NCBI RefSeq assembly: GCF_016908375.1
Contig: NZ_JAFBDS010000014.1
Location: forward strand, 1-50,065
Length of the DNA stretch: 50,065 nt
Direction of reading: 5' to 3'
Source of the DNA: Amphibacillus cookii
Lineage (GTDB): Bacteria > Bacillota > Bacilli > Bacillales > Amphibacillaceae
Shown piece by piece: positions 25,962 to 34,783 of this stretch (the stretch's first letter is position 1; every line of letters begins with the position of its first letter). The notes under the pieces are model-generated. The model made no database searches. It was given only the letters and a program-made list of their open reading frames with translations, and was not told where the DNA came from. Both the position numbers and the translations under genes were made by a program.

Positions 25962-26786
25962 TTGCTAAGAGGATACTATACTGCAGCAAGTGGTATGACA
26001 ACGCAACAACGTCGCCAAGATACATTATCAAATAATATAGCTAATGCACAAACCCCTGGTTTTAAACAAGATGAAGCAGCTGTGCGTGCATTTCCTGAGT
26101 TATTAATTAAGCGAATGGGGCAAGAGAATCTACCGACGACACGTCAGTTTTCTGTTCCCCACGACCAGAATATTGGATCAATCAACACAGGTGTCTATGT
26201 TCAAGAGACGATTGCGGATCATCAACAAGGTGGTTTGCAGGAGACAGGGATGACAACGGATATGGCATTAGTTAATGGCATTATCCCTGATGAGATGGGA
26301 AGCATTTTCTTTACTGTGCAGAATGCTGCTGGTGAGGAACGCTATACGAGAAATGGGAATTTTACCATTGACGGTGAAGGTTTTTTGACCACTAATCAAG
26401 GGTATTACGTACTAGACCAAGCGGGTGAACCTATTTTTACTGACGGTCAATCGTTCTCGGTAACAAGTGAAGGTATTGTTGAAGTTGGTGATCAAGCTAT
26501 TCCTTTAAATATAGCTTACACAGCGAATGTAAATGATCTTATTAAAGATGATGAAGATCTTTTTACACTAACAGATGAAGCGGGTGAAATGGTCGATGCA
26601 CGAGGCCTTGCTGGCTTATCCTTTTCTGTTGAGCATCGTTTTCTAGAAACGTCTAATGTTGACCAGGTCCAAACGATGACGAACATGATGCAAGCATATC
26701 GTTTGTTCGAAACCAATCAACAAGTATTACGTGCGTATGATCAAAGTATGGATATCGCAGTTAATCAAATTGCGCGTTTGACTTAA
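25962..26786 (+). CDS. flhO: Flagellar hook-basal body rod protein FlhO (FlgF/FlgG-like)
   Basis: Distal or proximal rod component of the flagellum. 274 residues from TTG 25962, which follows AGGAAGTGG and gives the B. subtilis-like N-terminus M-L-R-G-Y-Y-T-A-A-S-G-M. N-terminal L-S-N-N-I-A-N-A-x-T-P-G-F-K and C-terminal N-V-D-x-V-Q-T-M-T-N-M-M-x-A-Y-R-x-F-E-x-N-Q are the family signatures. The start 18 bases upstream would overlap the ribosome binding site. Confidence 0.93.
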   Translation: MLRGYYTAASGMTTQQRRQDTLSNNIANAQTPGFKQDEAAVRAFPELLIKRMGQENLPTTRQFSVPHDQNIGSINTGVYVQETIADHQQGGLQETGMTTDMALVNGIIPDEMGSIFFTVQNAAGEERYTRNGNFTIDGEGFLTTNQGYYVLDQAGEPIFTDGQSFSVTSEGIVEVGDQAIPLNIAYTANVNDLIKDDEDLFTLTDEAGEMVDARGLAGLSFSVEHRFLETSNVDQVQTMTNMMQAYRLFETNQQVLRAYDQSMDIAVNQIARLT

Positions 26787-26800
26787 GGAGTGATCAATAA

Positions 26801-27634
26801 ATGAGTAGGATGAATGTTCAAGCTGCTGTGACAATGAATCAGCTGCAAAATAAAATTGATGTTATTGGTCATAATGTGGCTAATTCTAGTACAACAGGCT
26901 ACAAGAACCGTTCCGCCAATTTTACCTCATTACTCTATCAGAATATTGATAATTTTAGTGATGTAGAGGCTAACGCGACCGGACGTGTAACGCCACACGG
27001 TATTCGCCTTGGGTCAGGTGCTAGATTAGGTCATACAAATATCGACTTGTCCGCAGGTGCGATTAATACGACTGAAAGAGGTTTAGACATTGCTTTACTT
27101 GAAGATAACCACATGCTGCAAGTAGAAGTAACTGAGAATGGTGTGACAGAAACACGCTATACACGTGATGGTGGCCTCTATTTACAACCGTTTGGAGATA
27201 ACCAACTGATGCTTTCAACAAGTGAGGGGCACCCTGTTATCGGACAAACGGGTGGACCGATTATTTTTGATGATAATATAGAAGACATTTCGATTAACAA
27301 TGCCGGACAAATTATTGCTCGCCGTGGTGGTCAAGAAGTCATTGAAGGTCAATTAGCTATTGTTGAAGCGATTAGACCCCAATTTCTCGAAGCAACAGGG
27401 GGTAACTTATTTCGTCTACCTGATATTACTGATGAGGCTTATGTGGCGGCGGATATTATTGGTGATGTTGCCGCTATCGATAATCAAATTCAAAGTGGAG
27501 CACTAGAATTATCAAATGTTGACCTTTCAACACAAATGACTGAGTTAATTCAATCTCAACGTGCTTATCAGTATAACGCACGTACAATTACAATGCATGA
27601 CCAGATGCGAGGACTTGTTAATCAATTACGCTAA
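26801..27634 (+). CDS. flhP: Flagellar hook-basal body rod protein FlhP
   Basis: Second rod-type protein, 277 residues, paralogous to FlhO. The N-terminal motif (I-G-H-N-V-A-N-S-S-T-T-G-Y-K-N-R) and the C-terminal S-N-V-D-L-S-T-Q-M-T-E-L-I-Q-S-Q-R-A-Y are typical of FlgE/FlgG-family rod proteins. It follows flhO after 14 bases with AAGGAG. Its presence implies that the organism can build flagella, although no other flagellar gene is in the window. Confidence 0.93.
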   Translation: MSRMNVQAAVTMNQLQNKIDVIGHNVANSSTTGYKNRSANFTSLLYQNIDNFSDVEANATGRVTPHGIRLGSGARLGHTNIDLSAGAINTTERGLDIALLEDNHMLQVEVTENGVTETRYTRDGGLYLQPFGDNQLMLSTSEGHPVIGQTGGPIIFDDNIEDISINNAGQIIARRGGQEVIEGQLAIVEAIRPQFLEATGGNLFRLPDITDEAYVAADIIGDVAAIDNQIQSGALELSNVDLSTQMTELIQSQRAYQYNARTITMHDQMRGLVNQLR

Positions 27635-27647
27635 GGAGTTTCAATTT

Positions 27648-27929
27648 ATGCAACAGACAGATCAAAATAAGGAAAGCAAAGCTAAGCAAGGAGATAAACA
27701 AACACGTCGCCAGAAGCGAAAAGAGGAAAAACGACAGTCGACAAAACAACCGTTACGTCGGATTTTCCCCATTTGGCTACGTATTATTGTTATCTTTTTA
27801 CTTTCGTTTCTTGCCTTAATTGTAGGTATGATCGTCGGTTTTAGTGTCCTTGGAGATGGTGAACCGTTAGATGTATTGCAATTTGAATTTTGGCAACATA
27901 TTCTTGATATTATTACTGGTGTTGAATAA
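27648..27929 (+). CDS. EpuA-like small membrane protein (often labelled RNA polymerase subunit beta)
   Basis: 93 residues: a very basic, polar N-terminus (about 1-45, rich in K, R and Q), one membrane helix (about 47-70), then V-L-G-D-G-E-P-L-D-V-L near the C-terminus. This layout is that of the EpuA family (PF11772). These proteins are commonly mislabelled as RNA polymerase beta and are found after flhP in bacilli. ATG 27648 has AAGGAG upstream. Function unknown; fabZ follows. Confidence 0.75.
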   Translation: MQQTDQNKESKAKQGDKQTRRQKRKEEKRQSTKQPLRRIFPIWLRIIVIFLLSFLALIVGMIVGFSVLGDGEPLDVLQFEFWQHILDIITGVE

Positions 27930-28020
27930 GAAGCGGATAAGCAGATTAATGTTGTCGTTAATCTGTTTTTTTCTATGATGACGAAAAATGGCCATATATT
28001 AATGAAAGGTAGTGAATGAA

Positions 28021-28443
28021 ATGCTTGATATTGAACAAATTAAAGCAACCATACCACACCGATATCCTTTTTTACTTGTAGATGAAATTACTGAAATTGA
28101 AGAAGGGAAGCGTGTGGTCGGCAAGAAGAATGTAACGATTAATGAACCGTTTTTTCAAGGACATTTCCCTGAATATCCTGTTATGCCAGGTGTATTAATT
28201 GTTGAAGCACTTGCTCAAACAGGAGCGGTTGCTATGCTTAGTAAAGAAGAGAACCAAGGGAAAATTGGTTTCCTTGCAGGTATTGATAAATGTCGATTTA
28301 AACGTCAAGTTAAACCGGGAGATACGCTAACCTTAGAAGTAGAAATCACTCGCCTCAAAGGACCGATAGGTAAAGGGAAAGCAACGGCATCTGTAGCAGG
28401 TGACCTCGCTTGTGAAGCAGAAATTATGTTCGCCATTCAATAA
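28021..28443 (+). CDS. fabZ: 3-hydroxyacyl-[acyl-carrier-protein] dehydratase
   Basis: Dehydrates 3-hydroxyacyl-ACP in type II fatty acid synthesis. 140 residues in a hotdog fold. Catalytic His48 is in [11 protein letters not shown] and Glu62 in V-E-A-L-A-Q. ATG 28021 gives M-L-D-I-E-Q-I-K, like B. subtilis YwpB; an in-frame GTG at 28012 sits too close to AAAGG. Synteny after flhP is conserved. A terminator overlaps the stop. Confidence 0.96.
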   Translation: MLDIEQIKATIPHRYPFLLVDEITEIEEGKRVVGKKNVTINEPFFQGHFPEYPVMPGVLIVEALAQTGAVAMLSKEENQGKIGFLAGIDKCRFKRQVKPGDTLTLEVEITRLKGPIGKGKATASVAGDLACEAEIMFAIQ

Positions 28444-28473
28444 AAACTCTTATCAAGCGATAAGAGTTTTTTT
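28442..28473 (+). terminator. Rho-independent terminator after fabZ
   Basis: Stem AAAACTCTTATC with GATAAGAGTTTT, loop AAGC, and a T run. The remaining 789 bases up to 29262 hold an R1 copy, an R2 copy and imperfect outer inverted repeats (TTTGACGTTGGTGA near 28478 and its near-complement near 28816-28840), but no gene that I can support. Confidence 0.9.
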
Positions 28474-28582
28474 GCGGTTGTATACTATTTGACGTTGGTG
28501 AAGGGAATTCTCCATTTCATGCGTTTGTGAAATGGGGGTAGACTTTCGTTAACGTCTTTTCTATTTCTCTAAAAATAGAAAT

Positions 28583-28716
28583 GGGTTCGGTCATCCAGTG
28601 ATTCGCTTTCCGCAGGCACGGCTTCAGCTAACTCATGTGCGCACAAAACGCGCACATGAGTGGATCTTCAGCTCGTGCTATTCCTGCAGGAGTCTCATCA
28701 CTTCCTGACCGAACCC
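28583..28716 (-). repeat. R1 palindromic MITE-like element, copy 3
   Basis: 134 bases bounded by perfect 11-base terminal inverted repeats (GGGTTCGGTCA and TGACCGAACCC). The central hairpin stem is CTCATGTGCGC with GCGCACATGAG. Read on the minus strand it has the same GCTGAAGATCCA...stem-loop...TTAGCTGAAGCC order as the copies at 4886 and 20035. Flanks beyond the termini (CTCTAAAAATAGAAAT and CTATGAATTTACGTGTAGAT) also recur around 36319-36555. Confidence 0.8.
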
Positions 28717-28869
28717 CTATGAATTTACGTGTAGATAGCTAAGTTAAGATCTATTGAATCGAAATCAGCCCAAAATGCACCTAACCAAACAAACATTCAC
28801 TTATAAAATCGGCAAAAATTCTCACCAACGCCATTTGACAAAGAACCTTTTTTGCACGTTAAGGAGGTA

Positions 28870-29000
28870 TAAAACGAACCTTCAATCGCCCTTTCTCATT
28901 GATTATTAGTTGAGTGGATCAGACCATTAGCATCCGTTATCGACCGCCTCAATAGATGATCAGAGTTGAACGATTTACGGACGGTTATCTGTGATAAAGC
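28870..29000 (-). repeat. R2 dispersed repeat, copy 5 (reverse orientation)
   Basis: Read on the minus strand it starts GCTTTATCACAGATAACCG, passes ACCATT-type landmarks and ends with a GAAGGTTCGTTTTATACC-type tail, matching the plus-strand copies in order. Confidence 0.72.
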
Positions 29001-29262
29001 TTTAACGAAGAAACAGAAATCTTAAATTGCTAAGTATAAGGAAAGTTAATCCAGTCGCTAATGGATTAAAGAATCCAATTATTCTGATTTTGTCACCTAC
29101 TACGTTAATTCCAGATAGAAAAAGTTAATATGCTCATTTCCTTTAACCACACGGAAACTAAATTTACCGATCATGACATAATAAAGTAATAAATCATGAT
29201 TATAAATGTTAAACAAGGGCAAACTAACTACTGCAAAAATAAATGAAAAGAGGTGACATATA

Positions 29263-29517
29263 TTGCTTAATAAACTTTTGATGTCGTTAATGATGATCGG
29301 GTTATTATTAGGTTGCGCCCAAGAAGACGAGCCGGCACCTGATGATCAACCGGTAGAAGACGAAATGCAAGATGATATGGATAATATGGAAGAAGAAATG
29401 GAAGATAATCTTGAAGATGAAGAGATGGATGAGGAAGAAACCGACCCTAATACAGATGAAACAGATGAACCATCTGATATGGGTGATGAAGAGATGTTAG
29501 ACGATGAAGAAGAATAA
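29263..29517 (+). CDS. Very acidic small lipoprotein of unknown function
   Basis: 84 residues from a TTG start behind AGAGGTGAC. A signal peptide ends in the lipobox L-L-L-G-C (Cys18), so the mature protein is probably a lipoprotein on the outer membrane face. The remainder is almost entirely Asp, Glu and Met with few hydrophobics and essentially no basic residues, so it is probably disordered and may bind cations. The gene stands alone. An open frame on the opposite strand is a serine-rich shadow of this composition. Confidence 0.65.
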   Translation: MLNKLLMSLMMIGLLLGCAQEDEPAPDDQPVEDEMQDDMDNMEEEMEDNLEDEEMDEEETDPNTDETDEPSDMGDEEMLDDEEE

Positions 29518-29798
29518 GGATAGAGAACAAAAGAGATAATTGAACAAAAAAGTATTTTCAAGACATGAATAATTATTTATGGGTAGAAAATGTTATCAAT
29601 ATAACTTTTTTGAAGTCAACTGTCCTTCACAAATGAAGACTATAGGCTAAACCTAGTCAATGGAGCTTAGAAATATAGTCTATTTATATTCTATAGAGGA
29701 TTTTCAGTTCTTTCTAAAGCAAACTACGCAAAAAATGTAATCGCTATATACCAAAAAAAATATTTTGAGTAGCGCTACTATCCTCATATGTTGTAGAT

Positions 29799-29863
29799 CC
29801 TGTCACAAAAGTGATCGAATGGTAACTAGAATAAATTCAGTTACTATTGGATCACTTTACAGG
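29799..29863 (+). terminator. Large hairpin upstream of the flippase gene
   Basis: The arms CCTGT...AAAGTGATC.AAT.GTAACT and AGTTACTATT.GATCACTTT.ACAGG pair over about 25 base pairs around an 11-base loop. TTTACTTTTTTC follows, so it may terminate readthrough, possibly as an attenuator before the wall-polymer genes. The rest of 29518-29937 shows no gene. Confidence 0.6.
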
Positions 29864-29937
29864 TTTACTTTTTTCTATGTGAAATCTAATTTTGTTATCT
29901 AATAAGTAAATGATTATTATTAAGGATGGTTATATAA

Positions 29938-31365
29938 GTGAGTGGTATTTCTGTTAAAAAATCATTTTTATTTGCTTTTATCATATTACTTATTAAGACG
30001 ATGGCGGTTATTCGTGACATTGTGATTGCGTATTATTTTGGAGACTCCTACCAAGCAGATGCCTTTTTAGCTGCATTCGTATTAGTTAACATGATCTATT
30101 TGATTTTTACAAATGGCATGAAAAATATTTTTATTCCAGGATATATGAAGGCCATAACTGATAAGAAAGAATCAGATTATACGACATCAATTTTATATGG
30201 GACCTTAATTATAAGTTCCATATTAGTAGGCATTTTATTGATTATATATCCATCTATAATTTCATATATTTACCCAGATCGATCAGATATTATGATATCA
30301 ATTATTCGTCTACTCCTTTTTGCAATAATAGGTGTTGCAATTAATTCGGTTCTAGAGTCTTATTTTGAAGCTAAAAAATCTTTTATCATTTCAGCGCTTT
30401 CACAACTAATGGTTTTATCTATTATGATTTTATTTACATTTCTTTTTCAACATCAATTAAACATTTTTGTTTTACCTTATGGATATTTATTAGGTGTTAT
30501 AATATCTCTTCTCTTTAAGTTAATTTATTCAAAATCTATTATCAAAAAAAAGTTATCACTTAAAACCGTCAAAAATTTTTATTTTAGTTACCCCCCAATA
30601 GCATTAACAGTAATGGTTGGACAAATTAATTTAGCAGTCGATCAGTATTTTGCTTTTAGCTTTGGTGAAGGTGTCGTCACTTATTTGAACTATGCTAAAA
30701 ACCTTGTTCATCTTCCTCAATCATTAATTGCAGCTGTAGTAGCCACATTAATTTTCCCTTCCATTTCCGAAGCTTATGCAAATAAACACTATATTAACTT
30801 TATGAAAAATATTAAACAAGGACAGCTCATGATTTTAATATTGCTCATACCATCAATTGTTGGTATGGCACTGTTAATGCCAGAGGTTGTCGCCTTCCTA
30901 TATCAAAGAGGCGCCTTTAAAATAGAAGCAACATATGCTACAGCTACTGTGGCATATTACTATTTAGGTTCTGTTTTTTTTTATAGTACAAACACCTTAA
31001 TTGCAAATGGTCTTTATACGCTGAATAAAGGCTGGTATTTGATGTGCCTTGGTTTAATCTCAATATGCATAAATGTTTTTTTGAATTATATTTTAGTTAA
31101 TCAAATAGGTTATATTGGGATTCCTCTTGCTTCTTCATTAGTTGGTGGTTTCTATGCGTATGCTTCTTATCGTATGTTTGTTAAAGACACTAAGCAGATT
31201 TATACGAAAGGCTTTAATATTGTGTTGTTAAAGATTGTTTTATCCACTCTAATCATGGCAGCGGTTATATTATCTATATATAATTTGCCTTTAATAATTA
31301 AAATAATAGTTGGTGTTTTTGTTTACTTTATTTCTATTTTTTTCATGAAAATAAAAAGAAGGTGA
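29938..31365 (+). CDS. Polysaccharide/lipid II-type flippase of the MOP superfamily (MurJ/Wzx-like)
   Basis: 475 residues, almost entirely hydrophobic, with about 13-14 membrane helices, of the MurJ/MviN/Wzx group. The N-terminal R-D-I-V-I-A-Y-Y-F-G-x-S-x-x-A-D-A-F-x-A-A-F is the MurJ-like signature. GTG 29938 follows AAGGATGG. Because it directly precedes a Wzy-like/glycosyltransferase fusion and an Alg13/14-like pair, it more likely flips an undecaprenyl-linked sugar repeat unit than lipid II, but both remain possible. Confidence 0.85.
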   Translation: MSGISVKKSFLFAFIILLIKTMAVIRDIVIAYYFGDSYQADAFLAAFVLVNMIYLIFTNGMKNIFIPGYMKAITDKKESDYTTSILYGTLIISSILVGILLIIYPSIISYIYPDRSDIMISIIRLLLFAIIGVAINSVLESYFEAKKSFIISALSQLMVLSIMILFTFLFQHQLNIFVLPYGYLLGVIISLLFKLIYSKSIIKKKLSLKTVKNFYFSYPPIALTVMVGQINLAVDQYFAFSFGEGVVTYLNYAKNLVHLPQSLIAAVVATLIFPSISEAYANKHYINFMKNIKQGQLMILILLIPSIVGMALLMPEVVAFLYQRGAFKIEATYATATVAYYYLGSVFFYSTNTLIANGLYTLNKGWYLMCLGLISICINVFLNYILVNQIGYIGIPLASSLVGGFYAYASYRMFVKDTKQIYTKGFNIVLLKIVLSTLIMAAVILSIYNLPLIIKIIVGVFVYFISIFFMKIKRR

Positions 31366-31371
31366 GAAAAG

Positions 31372-33654
31372 ATGAGAAAATTTCAATTTGACTATAAAAG
31401 CTGTTTTCTTCTATTTACACTACTACAGCCGATCATTGACATTACCGTACTACAATTCAATATAATACCATCACTAATAAGAGGTCTATTTTTAATATTA
31501 ACGGTTATTTATCTTTTAAAAAAGAAAAAAACACGAATTTATCTTATTTTGTTAAGCAGTTATGTATTTTTACATATTTTTATAATTACTTTATTAAAAA
31601 TTCCCCATGATCTATCAAATGAAGTCTTATATATAGTAAAAACTATATACTTTCCAATTCTTTTACTGATGTTTTCAGATTTACCAAAAGGTAAAGATTT
31701 GATGAATATAGCACTTATAAACATGTTAATCATTCAATTTGTTATGTTAACTGCGGCAATTACAGATTCAACCAAGTCAACATATGACATGTTAGCTAAA
31801 AAAGGCCACACAGGTTGGTTTTTTTCAGGTAATGAATTAAGTGTTATTCTCTTGATTGGACTTTCATTTATTATATTATCAATAATGTTGTCAATGTCGC
31901 ATCGACAACTCATTTTAAGGTCAGTTATGTTAGTCACTCATGTAACAGTCATGTTAACTGTTGGAACAAAGGTAAGCCTGTTCAGTATTTTTATCATTTT
32001 AATAATTGCAATAGCATGTGAAATTTTTATTGAAAAAAAAAGAAAAGGAGCCATTTTCTTTGTTCTTTTTTTAATAGGTATTTTATTTATCTATCCTTAC
32101 ACGCCGGTTTCCAATAATTCACAATGGATGGATAGTGAGAGTTACAGTAATCACACAAATCAAAATCAAGATTATACAACAGTTAATCAAATGTTAAGTG
32201 GAAGAAGTGATTTTCTTATTCAATCGACGAATCAGTTTCGGGAAGCCGGATTTTTATTTAAAGCATTCGGAATGGGATACGGCGGATTATATCAAGAATC
32301 ACCAAAATTAGTGGAAATGGATGGTTTCGATTGGTTATTTGGCTTTGGTGTGTTCGGAGTGCTTATACTGACTTACCCCTTAATTATGACATTTATTGAA
32401 TTGTTTGTTTATCTGCAAAGAAAAATAAATACCAAAAGTGTCATTCTTACTGCAACTGTTTTGCTTACTTTAGGAGCCGCACTTACTGCTGGACATGTTC
32501 TTTCTTCACCAGCAGTAAGTATATATTTAGTCATTACACTTGCGTTATTGAGAGAACATTTAATACCTGAAAATGAATTAAGAGTACTTGTCATTTCAAC
32601 GATGTATCCAAGTCAAAAAAACCCGTCTTTTGGTATCTTTATTAAGAATCAGGTTGAGTTACTACGTAAGAATAATATAAAAGTTGATGTTATATCAATA
32701 AAATCTCTAAAAATGGGCAAAATTAAAGTAATACCAAAATACACAATTTGGTCGATTAAAAACTTCTTAGCTCTATTGTATAAAGGCAAGCATTATCATG
32801 TTATTCACGCACACTATATTTTTCCAAGTGGTTGGTATGGAAAGTGGTATAAAAAACTATTTAAAACAAAGTTTTTAGTTACGGTACATGGTGGAGATGT
32901 TGATAAAATGCCGAAAAAACATAGATGGATAAGAAATGAAAGTGAAAGTATTTTGGCAAATGCAGATCATGTCATAGCTGTTGGGGAGATGTTAAGAAAA
33001 AGTTTGAAAGAATCATTTAACGTAAATTGCAAAAAAATAACAGTCTTGAACATGGGAGTGAATCGGTATGTTTTTAAGCCAGGTCATAAAAATGCTGCCA
33101 GAAATGAGCTTGGTCTTAATCAAAATAAAAAAATCATCCTGTTTGTTGGTAATTTAATAAAAACAAAAGGCTTAGATGAATTAGTTTCAGCTTTAAATGG
33201 ATTAACACTTGATATGGATTTTGAGTGTCATTTGATAGGAGCGAACAAAGAACCCCAATTTTTAGAAGAAACACTTAGTAAGGCACGATCATCAACTTAT
33301 GTGCATAAGGCGATTAATCAAGAACAGATAGCTAGGTGGCTTGTCGCATCAGATGTATTTGTCCTCCCCTCTCATATTGAAGGCTTCGGCTTGGCTGCAT
33401 TAGAAGCAATGGCTTGTCGAACGCCTGTAGTAGGAACAAGGGTTGGTGGTTTGGCTTATCTTTTAGCTGGTGGATCAGGTCTTGTCGTACCAGCTAAGGA
33501 TACAAAAGCTTTAAAAATGGCTATTGAAAGGGTTCTAACAGATACTAATATTAGGCGTTATTTGGTGAAAATGGGAGATAGAAAAGCTGAAAAATTTGAT
33601 CAAGAGAAATTAATTACCAAACTCATTCACTTATATCACAACAAGGAGCCATAA
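31372..33654 (+). CDS. Fusion of an O-antigen-polymerase-like membrane domain with a GT4 glycosyltransferase
   Basis: 760 residues in one uninterrupted frame. Residues 1 to about 395 form a membrane domain with 10-12 helices and an extracytoplasmic loop (about 240-300), as in Wzy/O-antigen ligase-type polymerases. From about residue 401 (L-R-V-L-V-I-S-T-M-Y-P-S) it is a GT-B glycosyltransferase of family 4, with H-G-G-D, L-F-V-G-N-L-I-x-x-K-G and the C-terminal P-S-H-I-E-G-F-G-L-A-A-L-E-A-M-A donor-site motif. Such activities usually sit on separate proteins. It follows the flippase after six bases and precedes the Alg14-like gene after two, so it is one operon. Confidence 0.85.
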   Translation: MRKFQFDYKSCFLLFTLLQPIIDITVLQFNIIPSLIRGLFLILTVIYLLKKKKTRIYLILLSSYVFLHIFIITLLKIPHDLSNEVLYIVKTIYFPILLLMFSDLPKGKDLMNIALINMLIIQFVMLTAAITDSTKSTYDMLAKKGHTGWFFSGNELSVILLIGLSFIILSIMLSMSHRQLILRSVMLVTHVTVMLTVGTKVSLFSIFIILIIAIACEIFIEKKRKGAIFFVLFLIGILFIYPYTPVSNNSQWMDSESYSNHTNQNQDYTTVNQMLSGRSDFLIQSTNQFREAGFLFKAFGMGYGGLYQESPKLVEMDGFDWLFGFGVFGVLILTYPLIMTFIELFVYLQRKINTKSVILTATVLLTLGAALTAGHVLSSPAVSIYLVITLALLREHLIPENELRVLVISTMYPSQKNPSFGIFIKNQVELLRKNNIKVDVISIKSLKMGKIKVIPKYTIWSIKNFLALLYKGKHYHVIHAHYIFPSGWYGKWYKKLFKTKFLVTVHGGDVDKMPKKHRWIRNESESILANADHVIAVGEMLRKSLKESFNVNCKKITVLNMGVNRYVFKPGHKNAARNELGLNQNKKIILFVGNLIKTKGLDELVSALNGLTLDMDFECHLIGANKEPQFLEETLSKARSSTYVHKAINQEQIARWLVASDVFVLPSHIEGFGLAALEAMACRTPVVGTRVGGLAYLLAGGSGLVVPAKDTKALKMAIERVLTDTNIRRYLVKMGDRKAEKFDQEKLITKLIHLYHNKEP

Positions 33655-33656
33655 AC

Positions 33657-34127
33657 ATGAAGAAAAAAAAATTATTATTAATTGCTTCAATAGGAGGACA
33701 TCTTACCCAATTATTACAATTAGAAACTTGGTTTAAAAATTACCAATACCATATTGTTACAGAAAGGTCTATTATTAGCAGAAAACTATCAAATCAATAT
33801 CCAATATCCTTATTGCTACAAGGTGGACGTAATTATCCAGTAAGATATGTATTTAAATTATTTTTTAATACAGTTAAGTCACTTTTGATTTTCTTAATTA
33901 AACGTCCAGATATTATTATAACAACTGGGGCGCATACAGCGGTGCCAATGTGCTATTTGGCAAAATTATTCAGACGTAAAGTGATATTTATTGAAAGTTT
34001 TGCTAAGTCATCTAGTCCAACACTTTCTGGAAGACTTGTCTATCCTATTTCTGATTTGTTTATTGTGCAGTGGGAGTCTATGAAAGAAGTATATCCAAAA
34101 GCGGTATATGGGGGGTGTGTCTATTGA
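33657..34127 (+). CDS. Alg14-like glycosyltransferase membrane subunit (PssD/EpsE type)
   Basis: 156 residues with the family opening (I-A-S-I-G-G-H-L-T-Q-L), a hydrophobic membrane-binding region around 70-85 and T-T-G-A-H-T-A-V-P. Proteins of this kind anchor and activate an Alg13-like catalytic partner that adds the second sugar to an undecaprenyl-linked repeat unit. The partner gene follows with a four-base overlap, which supports a heterodimer. Confidence 0.85.
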   Translation: MKKKKLLLIASIGGHLTQLLQLETWFKNYQYHIVTERSIISRKLSNQYPISLLLQGGRNYPVRYVFKLFFNTVKSLLIFLIKRPDIIITTGAHTAVPMCYLAKLFRRKVIFIESFAKSSSPTLSGRLVYPISDLFIVQWESMKEVYPKAVYGGCVY

Positions 34128-34603
34128 TATTTGTTGTATTAGGCACACACGAACTAGCATTTACTAGGCTTCTAATAGAGGTGGAAGCTTTAATTGAAGA
34201 GAATATTATTAAAGATAAAGTCATTGTCCAAGCCGGACACACTAAGTTTAGATCTGACTTTATGGATATAATACCATTTGTTAGTTATAAACAAATGGAT
34301 GAATGGTTTAATGATGCACATTATATCATTTCACATGCTGGAACGGGTTCAGTATTAACAGCGTTAAAAAAAGGAAAGACAGTCATTGCTGTGCCTCGAT
34401 TGAAAAAATTCAAAGAACATAATGATGACCATCAGTTGCAATTAATTAATGTGTTAGGTAATGAAGGACATATAATCCCATGTCAAGATATTAATGACTT
34501 AAAAAGAGCTGTGCAAATGGCTCAGTCTTTTCAGCCCAAACCATTTAAATCGGGTAAGGAAAAGCTATGTATGATATTACAGAATTTTATTGAACAGTAT
34601 TAG
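34124..34603 (+). CDS. Alg13-like glycosyltransferase catalytic subunit (PssE/EpsF type)
   Basis: About 159 residues from TTG 34124, giving the family start (M-I-F-V-V-L-G-T-H-E) and a TTGA overlap with the preceding gene; GGGGGGTG lies upstream. The donor-binding region I-S-H-A-G-T-G-S-V-L-T-A-L-K-x-G-K and the P-R...E-H-x-D-D-H-Q-L-Q motif are those of the C-terminal half of GT-B enzymes (MurG/Alg13 type). A longer frame from 34070 would run through the partner gene and is rejected. Last gene of the unit. Confidence 0.85.
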   Translation: MIFVVLGTHELAFTRLLIEVEALIEENIIKDKVIVQAGHTKFRSDFMDIIPFVSYKQMDEWFNDAHYIISHAGTGSVLTALKKGKTVIAVPRLKKFKEHNDDHQLQLINVLGNEGHIIPCQDINDLKRAVQMAQSFQPKPFKSGKEKLCMILQNFIEQY

Positions 34604-34783
34604 TTAAGCATAATCAAATAATATTCATCAAATTACACATAAATTCCATGCTTTATTGTTAATAATGTGTTATAGTATGAAATGAGCTAACTTTACATTA
34701 AATTTACTGAAACCATAAAAAGTCTTTACATTTTAAATAAATAGATAAACGAATGAATGCGCAAGGGTCTGAGGAGGAGAAAA

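Noticed and set aside
29346-29561. Serine-rich reading frame opposite the acidic lipoprotein
   Set aside because: It is a composition shadow of GAA/GAT-rich codons, without a ribosome binding site.
34070-34123. Longer start for the Alg13-like protein
   Set aside because: The extra residues are read out of frame through the end of the Alg14-like gene. TTG 34124 gives the conserved N-terminus and a four-base overlap.
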